A stretch of 64,000 nucleotides of DNA, taken from Haliclystus octoradiatus (taxonomy: Eukaryota; Cnidaria; Staurozoa; Stauromedusae; Haliclystidae). Positions 22,797-34,210 of this stretch are shown piece by piece (the stretch's first letter is position 1; each line of letters begins with the position of its first letter). Location: NCBI GenBank assembly GCA_916610825.1, contig OU744451.1, positions 17,879,307 through 17,943,306 of the forward strand, in the 5' to 3' direction. Below the pieces are notes generated by a model. The model had not been told where the DNA came from, ran no database searches, and was given only the letters and a program-made list of their open reading frames with translations. The translations under genes and the position numbers were made by a program.

Positions 22797-22805
22797 GTGT
22801 TCTAG
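22797..22805. repeat. Right target-site duplication of the MULE
   Basis: GTGTTCTAG directly follows the right inverted repeat and is the partner of GTGTTCTAC at 8126-8134. Confidence 0.85.
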
Positions 22806-22833
22806 TTGTTTGGTTAAAACCATGCAGGTATAT

Positions 22834-25323
22834 AGTACAGTCATTTTAAGCCAATATAAGCCTTAACCTCACACAAATTGCAACAGAAGCATTTTTTATC
22901 AATTCTAGGGTCAAATTTTATGCTTAACAACATATCCAAAATTTTCCGAAATCAGAGTAGGCAAAATGCCTTAATTTCGCAATTTGATTTATGGCAATTC
23001 CAGTAGAAACATGAAAGCGAGGCTGTCCAGTTTCAGTGCAATCATGTGATTTAATTTGAAGGAATACCATCAGACATTATAGCCCTGCATCATTTAGCTC
23101 ATAAAATGTGTTTAAAATTTCTTTACTGTCACTATGTATCAAATTATCAAAACGAGGCTATGTATGAAGATTAAACAAATCGACATAGGAAAACTAGAGA
23201 AAGATATATACAGTAAGTGAAAAATGTTATTCATTATATTTTAACATTCCACTAGCAGGATAGATCATGTAAATACTTAATTTATCTTATTTAGAAAATA
23301 CAACTAGGTAATATACATTGTTCACAACGAACAATTTCAGGCAAATGCCTAGGAATGTTCATGGTCGCAATTATTTTTGAGAGAAATTGACTATTACGAT
23401 TTGATGATAGGCATGCAGAAAAAAAGCATAATAAGATATCCAATAGAAACGTCAAATTAAATTAAACTAAAGAACTAATACCTTCATTAATCATTGACAG
23501 GAAATCAATGCAACTTCGTATATAGACTACAGTTACCCACTCGTTCATGTTACTAATTTAACCATGGAATGAAAATTGAACACTGGAACTTCATCTAAAG
23601 GTTATGCCCAAAATGTTAACGATATACTATACACATAAACAATCGGACCTGTTATAGCAGCGGTCTCTATACAGCGACCACCTGTCTGAAGTTGTCACTC
23701 TTGCAATGTTCTGAAATAGTATTTTCTATTGAATCGAAGATTGATGAGCTTGGCTGCAATTTTAGTGAGTTACTCTTTTTCTAGTTCTTGGTTCGTCTTA
23801 CCAGATAAAGGAAACTTGTATAAAGCAAATAATTTGTGCCACTTTTGAAATTTGCAAATTCCCCGACCATTAGCTCTCCATTCATTTTAATCAATAATGA
23901 TTAACATATTTTTGAAACTTCGAATACAAGTGAGTAAAACTGTAGGTTTCACAATATGTGTTTGGCAGCTCTTCATAATATCCCTGCGAAAAACAGTCCA
24001 GGAGTTAATGAACAGTCCATGAACAGTTCATGAACGTTAAATGGCCCTAAGTTTTCATGGATTGTTTATGAACTGTCCGTGAAGGTTCATGAGCTGTTTT
24101 TGAATAGTTCATGAACTGTTTTGAACTTCTGAACTCCTGAACATTTTGCAGGGGATGTATCAAATCTGTTGTATAAAAATCTTCCGTGGAAAAATAGTTC
24201 ATAAATGTTAAATGGCAAAGTTTCATGAACAATTTATAAGCAGTTCATGAACTGCTGAATTAATTTATAAATTGTATAATTTATAATAAATGAAAACTCG
24301 GGAGCATGATCCATAACAATGTTCATGAACTGTTTATGGACCATTTTCTCCATACGAGCTTCCTTTGTCTGCTCAGAGAAACCAAGGACTGAAAAAGAGG
24401 AAATCACCAAAACTACAGCCAAGCTCATCAATCTTTGATTTAATAGAAAATACTATTTCAAGACATTGCAAGAGTGACCACTTTAGACAGGTGGTCGCTG
24501 TATAGAGATGGCTGTTATAGCAGGTTTGATTGTATATGTGTATAGGATATAGTCAACAGTTTGGTCATAACCTTTAGGTGAAGTTCCATGTTCAATTTTC
24601 ATTCCATGGTTAAATTAGTAACATAAACGACTGGATAACTGTAGTCTATATACAAAGTTAATTGACTTCCTGTCAAGAAGTAAAAGGTATTAGTTCGTTA
24701 GTTTAATTTAATTTAACATTTCTATTGGATATCATTTTCTGCTGTTTTTCTTCAGGCCTATCATCAAATCGTAATGGTCAATTTCCGTCAAAAATAATTG
24801 CGACTATGATATCCCCATGCATTTGCCTAAAATTGTTCATTGTGAACAATGTATATTACCTAATTGTATTTTCTAAATAAGATAAATATAGTATTTACAT
24901 GATCTATACTGCTAGTGGAATGTTAAAATATATTGAATAACATTTTCACTTACTGTGTATATGTTTTTCTAGTTTTTCTATGTCGATTTGTTTAATTTTC
25001 ATACATAGCCTCGTTTTGGTAATTTGATACATAGTGACAGTAAAGAAATTTTAAGCACATTATATGTGCTAAATGATGCAAGGCTACTATTCCTGATATT
25101 TTCCTCTCAAATTAAATCACATGATTACACTTAAAAAGGACAGCCTCGCTTTCATGTTTCTACTGGGAATGCCATAAATCAAATTGCGAAATTAAGGCAT
25201 TTTGCCTACTCCGATTTCGGAACATTTTGGATATGTTGTTAAGCATAAAATTTGACCCTAGAATTGACGAAAAATGCTTCTGTTGCAATTTGTGTGTGGT
25301 CATTTTTTATAATGACTGTACTA
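22834..25323. mobile_element. Foldback element with about 1-kb inverted arms
   Basis: The left arm (about 22834-23825) and right arm (about 24347-25323) are inverted copies through most of their length. Examples are the shared AGTACAGTCATT ends, GCAAAATGCCTTAATTTCGC and the ACAGGTGGTCGCTGTATAGA-type block. Divergence of several percent plus small indels suggests moderate age. The roughly 520-bp centre is rich in GTTCATGAAC palindromes. On the minus strand, 24431-24234 could encode a short signal-peptide-like protein starting MMSLAVVLVISSFSVLGF, but no family is recognised. No target duplication was found. The class is unknown, because foldback structure alone does not assign a superfamily. 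Confidence 0.75.
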
Positions 25324-25329
25324 ATAGGT

Positions 25330-26850
25330 CTATATCCGCACACGTGGTGGTTGCCATGGAATTTCATGGGTCGTCTTGACATAATTGCTAAACACGTGGT
25401 ACAAATCAACCAATCATGACACAAGATTTTTTCAAGTGATTATTAAAACTTGTTACTCCTGTTGTAGAACATGATATTAATAAGATGTACAATAGGTGTC
25501 GTTGAAAAATACAAGATATAGTAATGTCACTTATACTTGGTCTATATTCTGTGTATATTTCTTCGGCAAAAATATCAACAAAAATATCAATGAATCGACA
25601 TAAGTTAAATTATTAAATTGTGCCAACAAACTAATTTATTCAGTTGTTTATTTGACGAATAATAACTAAGTAATTTACTCATTTAGTGTGATACAATCAT
25701 TGGATATTTACAAATAGCATAAATACCAGAATAGTAAATTTTATTGAGTACTTTGGCATGTTTATACAATTTGGTTTAAATCATAAAATTTTAAATAATC
25801 TACACAATTATCATATCAAAATTTCAAGCTATATTAATTTATAGCTAGTACTTAGTTAACTGATTGGTTGGTTAAAAGAAGTGTCGTATATTCTCAAAGC
25901 AGTTACCGTTTCTATACAGCTTTCATGAACCCAGAGACTGCAGACTTAAATGATCTGAACACAAAGTAAATAAATAACAAATAAAATGATTTCGATAGGT
26001 GAATCGCATGGAAAAGTACAAAAACATCATCAACATATGGGAAATAAGAAGGATCGAAAAGAAATAATATAGGGATTCGAGCAGTGAATAATTACTGTTA
26101 TTCTATGTTTTGCTTATGCCTTTTTTTCTCCATGCCAGATATTAAATTTTGTAGGATTACTAATTGTAACAGATAGTTCATGCCAAAACTTATACCAAGG
26201 GGTTTTGATCACTTAATCAAAACCGTCAAAATTTTATGCATGGTTCATGAACAGTTCTTCGATCCAAAGACAAATGACCTAAACACTTTATACGAGTTTC
26301 ACAGAAGGTTCATGAATAGTTCATGCGGATGCAGGAGTTCTTGAACTAATCGTAATATTTTCATGAGCCGCTGATAGATTTTTGATGAAACTTTGTCAAT
26401 TTCAGATCATGAACTTATTTCCTAGGGCGGTAGTTTCCTTGATTCACAGGACACAATGACACAACACAGATCATATGGAAGAATAGACACTTATATAGTA
26501 CAGCCAAACCTGCTATAGCGGTCACCTTTACATAGTGGTCACATGTCTATAGTGGTCACTCTTGCAATATCATCTATTGAATCAACCCTGTATATAACTT
26601 AGGTCACCTGCATATAGTGGTCAATTTATCTACGTTTTCTTGTTGGCGGTTCCATACAGGATTCACTGTAGACATATGTTTTCACAACACAAACGAATCA
26701 TAAAACAAGGGTGATCAACGGTTAACATCCAATGCCATTATTGACAGAACTTGAATCAAAGTTAATATTTTTGTCCATCAATAATTTGCTATTATTTAAA
26801 ACTATTATATCATTTAACTAGAAAATAAATTTCAATTTTCAAAATCAGAA
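25330..26850. other. Intergenic region with degenerate repeats
   Basis: No coding segment is recognised. It holds GTTCATGAAC clusters (26230-26370) and, at 26503-26660, four tandem-like GTGGTCAC units (TATAGTGGTCACTCTTGCAA, ATAGTGGTCAATTTATC and similar) that also occur in the foldback arms. Confidence 0.4.
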
Positions 26851-26857
26851 TTGTGAG

Positions 26858-26936
26858 ATGTTGAGATGTGCACAAATAATTTAACATTTATAATGAATTT
26901 GGGTTTATTTTCTTAATGAGCCACTCAGATATGGCT
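26858..26936 (+). repeat. Inverted duplicate of the TRAPPC2L intron 3/exon 4 boundary
   Basis: About 80 bp here match, nearly base for base, the reverse complement of 28828-28910. The matching segment includes the AATGAGCCACTCAG acceptor and the ATATGGC that opens exon 4. An AT-rich ATATATCTTATA run follows directly. It lies just downstream of the last TRAPPC2L exon. Confidence 0.8.
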
Positions 26937-27091
26937 ATGATATATCTTATATGATATATGATATATCTTATATATATATATATATAAATCAGAAGGGTTG
27001 GCATTAGCTTAAATGGAGTCTCAGCTGAAGACAATATTGCTTGAAATTCGTATTTAAATCGAGAATTGTGTTTGGTAAGGAGTATAGAAGC

Positions 27092-30000
27092 TTACTTTGA
27101 TGTAATTTTTTCGCCTGGATTGTAGAATGGATTACACACCATATCAGCATAGGCAATGTGAAGTTTCCGGAACATCTGAAAACAGAATGACAGATATTAG
27201 AAATGTTATCAATAGAAATGACAGGAATTGTTATAGCCTACTTGTAAGCAAGCTACATCAAATGAGAAAGATTTCTTTACCAAATTCTGAACATCGTGCA
27301 TTCTTTGAAGAAGTTTTGCTTTTGCAGCAGAATCATTTAGAAGTAGGGTAAACACCAAACAAGAAAATAATTAACCGCTGTTCAAAAATCAACAATAGTT
27401 AATTCGTATTGGACCACAAACTCAAGCTTGGCAATAAAATAGCAATATTTGGTTCAATACATCTACTTAAACAAAATTTGTTGAATCGGACAAGAAAGTA
27501 TAACTCAAATGATCATGTCACTGCAAAAAAATGTGTAGGATTGTTCATGAACACCAATTATATAGTTATGAATGTTAAATGGCTCAATTTTAATGGACTT
27601 TTTCATGAACAAATCTTTTTGAAAATCTAACAAATATATAAGTCATATTATCCTTTTAGGTAAAAACTATATAGCATATCTACTATCTGGAGATGCTGTC
27701 AATTGATGCAGTCGCAAAATCTATGCTCATACTAGGACTGGATTAAGAGTGTAAAAGCAAACAATTTAATATTCAAAAATATATAACAAATTTGTTCATA
27801 ATTTCATTGCAAAACAAAATCATGATAAATGGAACATTTTTATACAGTAGCTGGGTTTCTTTGACAACAGGTAAAAGCCGTACTTTTATTTGAAAGAATT
27901 TGTGAGCTTTTTCAGATTTCTGCTTCACGTAAAGTTAATATAGCATTGCCTAACTCTGGCAGAAAATGTGCTGCATTTTATGTCGAAGTAACACAATGAT
28001 AATGAATAAATATCATGAAATTGAAAAAGTTGAAAATCAAAATGTAAATTGACCAATGAGCTCAACATATACATGCATGATTTCAACAGCATCTCATATG
28101 GGAGTTTAACGTTTTACAGTTAAGTCTGGTATAATGGTCACCTCTTATAGAGAGGCCACATTGCTGTCTTTGTATTATAACGAAAATGATTCAATCAATC
28201 CAACTGGTTTACAGTTATGACGCCAAATAACCATATCAATGCAGAACAAAACTACGTTTGCAAACACGATCAATCTTGCAATTTGAACTTGACATCACAA
28301 ATGAGAAATCCAATTTCATCAGGAGTTTAGAAAAACACTTCATACACAAGAAAGTCATGTGAATGCTATACAACGCAATTGGAGTACAGTTTTCTATGAG
28401 CTATTGATAATTGGCGCACTTGAGTCACTCCATGAGAAAACTCGAAGGCGAAAATCACTCACTGCAGCAATTCATGATTTCTGATGCCTTCTCGTTTACT
28501 CCTTACGTTTCCCTCTTGTACACAACATAGCAATAGCTCATAGGAAACTGTGCGCCAATTGCTTAATAGTGATCATGGTTCCAGTGTCTAAATTAGTATT
28601 TTCTATTGAATCAACCATGCATAAAAAGGACACCTGCTCAGAGCGGTCAATTAATATACCTCTCATAGATGGCTGTTATATACAGGTTTCACTGCAGGTG
28701 TTTCTTGTTAATGTGTCAGTTGGGTAATGTCTAAGTGCAACTTACTGTTCTGACGTCTCCATCTCGTAGCGTTGTATTAGATGATTCAACCACGATAACA
28801 AATTTGACTTTAGTGTTTGTCACAAAGCCATATCTGAGTGGCTCATTAAGAAAATAAACCCAAATTCATTATAAATGTTAAATTATTTGTGCATATCTCA
28901 ACATTAATGTCATTCCAGATCGTAGCCATTAATCACAGTTGAACAGTTGTATAATATTATATTACAAATGGCAGTCTTATGATTTGAATGATGTAGGTGG
29001 GCATGTTGAGTGAGACGGGCAGCAGCATGTGCCTGCAGAACTGACATGTACTGACGTAGTTTAATCTATGTATAGGCAATGGGAACCCAATCTGAAATAT
29101 GGGTAGGCTAAAAAGTGTTTCTATAAACCATTTGACAAAAAAAATAGATTTCTGTAAATTTAATTATGAGTTTGATTACTCATTCATTTTGATCTTAAAT
29201 ACTGAAAGGTGTTGTTCAAGTTTGTGTCATTATATTCAGCCAGACCATAAAAGATCAAATTTTATAAGAAGGTAAATAAGTATTGTTGAAGATTATGCTT
29301 CAAATAAATCAATAATTTAAGCTGGATTTTCCATATTCTAAGTTCAATCCAGAGGTGATGTTAGAACAAAACGCCACAATAAGAGCGTTAACCCCTGTGA
29401 AACAAAGTTTGTTAATGTTAAAATAGCCCCATTATTATCATTTTTCAGAAATATTGATGAAAAAAGTTATGATGTTCATGAAAAGTTCAAACGATGTAGG
29501 CTATTGATTACTCAATCATAGCCATAAACTAATTTTCACAGGTCAGTGTTCAAGTGTGTATTTTATGCTATTTTGTAAAACCAATATAAGCAGTAAGGGG
29601 CGTGTTTACATTGGGATGAATAAGGAATACAAAGGAAAGGTGAATTCATATCCATGCAAATTTAACAAAATTCAACAAAAAAGATACACTTTGTAATCCT
29701 CAGTTGGATAAAGTAAACCAAGACATAATTCCCTAGGATCTGTGGCTGATTTACTTAACGATGAAACTAAAATAGAAAGAAAAAAAAATGGCATCAATAG
29801 GCCTAGCAGGATTAAAAGTGATATCAAAAAATATTAACCTAATTTATTTAACTTTGGGCATCCAAGTATCCAGGAACTCAATCATTTTGCGTTTCAAACC
29901 TCTCCCAGATTGAACTTACTATTTCATAGTTTCAAACATTAATTAATTTCATTTCAATATAACTAATAAATAGAAGAAAACAAACAATCACATTTTTAAA

Positions 30001-32360
30001 ATTAACACAAATTGTATAGGGCTATATGCACATTGCTGTGTGCAAATGCGCATTTTCATCAAATTAATATGACCGGGGTCATTTCGGATGCAGATGACTT
30101 CGGACAGAACGGTTTTAGTTTAAATAAAACATACAATCTCTCAGTATTATAAAAACAAGGGTAAAACATACTTATTGCTAAAATTTTAGATAATTCCATC
30201 AAGTAATAAAAAAGTTATTATGGTTTGAAACTTTGTCCCGCTTTTGTGTATTATTTGCTCTCGAAGAAAATCTTCGACAAAGAAAATCTAAATCACGCAA
30301 CCAACATGTTGATATTAGTACCATTTTGAAGCCAGTGATGTTGTGTGCCTCATACTGAAGTTACATCCATATGCGCTTTGAAAATTCAACTGCAGAAATG
30401 ATATTCTTCAATGTTTATAAACGAGGTGACTATGATCAGAGCGTCATAACATGGCAAAGCGATGAAGAGGTAAAATATCTAGCAGTGAAACAATGGTAAA
30501 TCTGACATTAAGTTTGACATTCTCATTCCACCCAAGTTTGACACGCTCCAGCTGTGTTGTGTAAACATTTCAGAGCATCTGAGATCCTTCGGCTCAAAAT
30601 ATATGGAAATAATATAGTCTAGTTAAATAGAATATCAAATTGTGGATGAAAAAGCAAGTATGAAGTGCATTTAATTACAGATATGTCTCAAGTTATATAT
30701 GTTGAAGAGTTTGGTTTGCTCTTGTTGATTTACGAGCATGTTTTGTTTTCGTTTGGGGCCGCTGAGTTATCACTTTAATCTACGGCTTTCGATGACTATT
30801 TCGACGCGCTAAAGAAATTATAAATATTAGCATGGTTTGTAATTTATGAATAATTTTTTATTTCTCTGAGTCTATTGAAAGATAAAGCTTTCGATTGATG
30901 TCAATAAACATTTGTTTCGTGCATTGCTGAGAGTTTAAATTCACTCTCCAGAGTCACCCAGTCTGGCCGAAGTCAACCCGCTCAACTAGGGGTAAAAGAG
31001 TGATTAAATACTTGGCACTCGGATATATCTCATTTTCCAACAATCGACCCTTTTAAACATGGCACATTAGCTATTAAATGATATACAATTTATTTGTTTT
31101 GAGCGGAAAATAAAATAATTACAAGTAGGAAACCAAAAAGCGTCCGATGTGTACCCGGTTTCCCCAAGGCTTAACATGATAGGCTTTGGAATGGAATGGC
31201 CCACAATATTAGCAAAATAGGGCTTACCAACTAGCTACAGTAACTACTTCACAGGAATAAACATAGAACCAAAATATCAAAGTCAACTACAACACTAAAA
31301 TAATCCTTACGTTTTTCTTCTATCACATCAAGACTTGTATGAACAATATAATGGAAACTCAATTCTGGTTGAGGATATACTGTCTCGATGAACAGTGGAT
31401 AATTCTGGTAGAAAACGAAACAACATTACAAAATGATTTTGATAAATAAATAAATTAAGATTAGGCCTATGCATCAATCAATCATCATGAAGTTGTACTG
31501 AATGTAACAGCTCTGTGCTATTGCTAATTTTATATTGTAACTTCCGCTTATTAATCAAGTATTCTCTGCCTTGTAAATATGTAATGCATTATCTGTATTC
31601 GTCCTCTTACTCTTTAACCGTCATCGTGTGAACATCAACTTGTATAGCTGGCCAGACTGCAGAGTTTGTAATTTGCGCGGCTAATTTAATTTTCAAATCA
31701 TATTTTTGTGCGGCTGGGAAGCACTGTTTTCGTTACTTTTCTCCTGTTCTGCGGCTGGATTTAGTTGAAAACGTATAGAAAATTGTAAAATCGAGACACA
31801 ATGTGCGGCCAGAAAGGGGCCAGATCAATATTGAAATATTCTTGTTCTGCGGCTAAGATCTTAGCCGCAAACAGCAAACTCTGCAGTCTGGATAGCTGGT
31901 TCACCGTCATAGAGGCTCTGTTACTACAGTCATATGATACTCATTATTCATCCTCTCCCTGTCGGTGGCCAGCTACTTATATACAAATATATTATTTCAT
32001 CTCTATTTAATATGTGGTGTTCTATTAATCTCAAATTAGATTACTGCAAGGTATTCATCGTGCCTCATGTAGTAGCCTAGCTAACTTAGCCATACATGTC
32101 ACATCTCAGGAAGACGAAGTCGAGCCTTAGTGGAGTCCATCTACTTGGAACACCAGACATTTACGCCAATTTCATGACTTAGTCGACCTTGTTGTCTTTG
32201 TCAACATTTGTCGTTAATCAAATTCATATTAGAACATGAGAAAACTCAGAACTGTGTAAAGGTTCCTGGAGCAAGTAAGAAGACAAATAAATCCGATAAA
32301 TGAAATAATAACAATAAATATATTTACCTCTCGAGCGATAACTGCCACACATACAGCCAT
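27092..32360 (-). CDS. TRAPPC2L: Trafficking protein particle complex subunit 2-like, five exons
   Basis: Five short minus-strand exons join in perfect phase into 125 aa (human TRAPPC2L has 140). Exon 1, 32360-32328: [11 protein letters not shown]. Exon 2, 31404-31311: [10 protein letters not shown]...[15 protein letters not shown]. Exon 3, 29766-29688: [19 protein letters not shown]. Exon 4, 28833-28746: [19 protein letters not shown]. Exon 5, 27175-27092: [20 protein letters not shown], then TAA. All junctions have GT donors and AG acceptors. The product is a longin-fold (sedlin-like) subunit of the TRAPP complexes that tether and activate Rab GTPases in ER-Golgi traffic. Nothing suggests a pseudogene. 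Intron 1 carries a MITE, and the start of exon 4 with its acceptor is partly duplicated in inverted orientation in intron 4. Confidence 0.95.
28828..28910 (-). repeat. Partner copy of the inverted duplication, at the exon 4 acceptor
   Basis: This is the original location of the duplicated segment, because it carries the working splice acceptor and the first bases of exon 4 of TRAPPC2L. Transcripts would contain both arms about 1.9 kb apart and could form a hairpin. Confidence 0.8.
29775..31300. other. TRAPPC2L intron 2
   Basis: AT-rich intron of about 1.5 kb without recognisable coding sequence or bounded repeats. Confidence 0.4.
31652..31891. mobile_element. MITE (240 bp) with 8-bp target duplication
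   Basis: It has perfect 17-bp inverted ends, CCAGACTGCAGAGTTTG and its complement, extending imperfectly inward for about 33 bp. Exact 8-bp flanks ATAGCTGG lie at 31644-31651 and 31892-31899. An internal palindrome GCGGCTAAGATCTTAGCCGC lies near the right end, and CTGCGGCT motifs recur inside. The 8-bp duplication suggests a hAT relative. It lies in intron 1 of TRAPPC2L. Confidence 0.9.
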
Positions 32361-34210
32361 GCTGAGCGCTTCTTTTAAAAAAGATTTGTATATAAAGAGA
32401 AAGACCGTCCAGCAAAATTTTATTCTACTGCCGCCATTAGAGTTGCCTACCATGCCTCTATTTCGAAAAGAATTTCTAAACAACACGAGGATCGTACTAC
32501 GTCATGATATTCGCATGTATTTCTCGTAGCCTGTCTGCAGACAATGCTAACTTTTGAAGGTACTGTATATAATATAGCGTAAATATAGTGATGAGAGTAG
32601 ATTAGCTATAATAATGATGACTTGCTTGATAGCTTTTTTTTCACTGATTGGTATAGAGATAAAAATAACTCTCGGAATCTCGCTGCGTAATCAATCATAG
32701 TTATCTTACTATCAATAATTCAAGTAAATTTGTATGCTCGTGAAATTATTATCCATTTGAGAATAAATTCTTAACATGTGAATTTTCAAGAATATTTATT
32801 TCTAATGAGATTCTTTAATAAATTTTAAAAGTACCCTCATGTATCAGAGTGACTCGTAACCCCATTCTTGGATATGGCTTATACTATACAGTTTTAATTG
32901 CAACTGTAGCTATTGCGATATGCAAATAAGTTCAATTAAATCAATTGCGGCTGATAAGATAAAGAAATATTATCATGATAACCTCTATGAAATATAATAA
33001 TTTTATAGATATGAAATTATGATGAATAAAAATCAATATAAACAGAATCTTTACATACGTAATGATTTCTCCTGACATCCTTATCTGAAGCCACAATTAC
33101 AATAACAACATCAACCATGCATCAACAGAATTTTGAAACTGAATAAAGCATTATATTTCTCTGAAGGAACATTTTGAGTTTTAATTGACATGCTGTAATA
33201 ATTATTGTGCTGTATATGGCAGATGTTGAATGTATATTCTATTTAACCTCGTTGATGATCTACGTGTATTGCTCGTTTTAGATCTATACGGGAAAGGATT
33301 TATAAAGGCCATTATTTCACTAATAAATTCAATATAAGAAGTATAATAAATCACTAAATATGTAAGTATGTAACCAGAAATACAATTAATGCTATACATT
33401 TATTATCATTAGTTACTTCAGCCTCGACTTTATTAGGCCTCCATTTCAATTGGGACTCATTGTTTTTGGCAAACCAAAACTAATCCCAAGTGTTCACGAA
33501 AACAGCGTAAAGTCAATATAACATCTTGCACAAAGTTTATTGGAATGATTAATAATTTACCGAGTTTGAGCTAAATAAATATTATTCTCGCCATGTCGAT
33601 AGAAATAGTTCGATAATAAAAAATAGTAAAAAATAATAAAATTCTTATATTTTCAGCACTTTTGCAACTTACAGAGTTACAGTGATGGACGCTAAATATC
33701 GAAAATAGTTCGTTTCTGTTTCTGAAGTTCCAAACGCCAAAAAACAAAATTCATTGGAATAAACGTCGTTTTCAATGTCTATGAAAAACATTATCATCGA
33801 ATGAATCCAATTCAAGGATCGGGTGCAGAATACCATCAATTTTCTGCTGAAAAAATTCATAAATATAATTATATATAGCCTATATATAAGTATATAATTT
33901 TAAAATGGTTGGCTCATTTGGAAATGATCACCATTATCGTCGTGATCGAAAATTATGATAGCCAAAAAAATAACATTAAGATCTTCCAGTTATAATCTTC
34001 ATGTGACTGTTCAACTTGTTCAAATATTTTTAGCTCATGATAAATTTACCAAAGCTGTAAAATAAAAAAACTGCTTTTGGCAGGGATGGAAAACTACAGT
34101 AATACATCCTTACGGTTTTTGATTGATAATTTCATTTATGCATGTTACTATTCTTCTCTTATATAGTTTGCTTGAAAATATTGCATTTCACGACAAATCA
34201 TGGTATTCTA
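32361..34210. other. Divergent intergenic region between TRAPPC2L and the PAN-TSP1 gene
   Basis: It should hold both promoters. A minus-strand stretch at about 33850-33770 after a tttttcag acceptor reads as a short protein-like sequence (KIDGILHPILELDSFDDNV) ending in TGA, possibly a last exon, but no partner exon was found. Confidence 0.3.

Noticed and set aside
24234-24431. Minus-strand open frame with a signal-peptide-like start
   Set aside because: It lies in the foldback centre and inner arm and resembles no family; it is kept only as a remark.
27127-27351. Plus-strand open frame of 74 codons
   Set aside because: It is the antisense of the last TRAPPC2L exon and flanking sequence, with no family resemblance.
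26858-28910. Inverted repeat first read as the ends of a 2-kb transposon
   Set aside because: The right arm contains the TRAPPC2L exon 4 acceptor and first codons, so it is host sequence duplicated in inverse orientation, not transposon ends.
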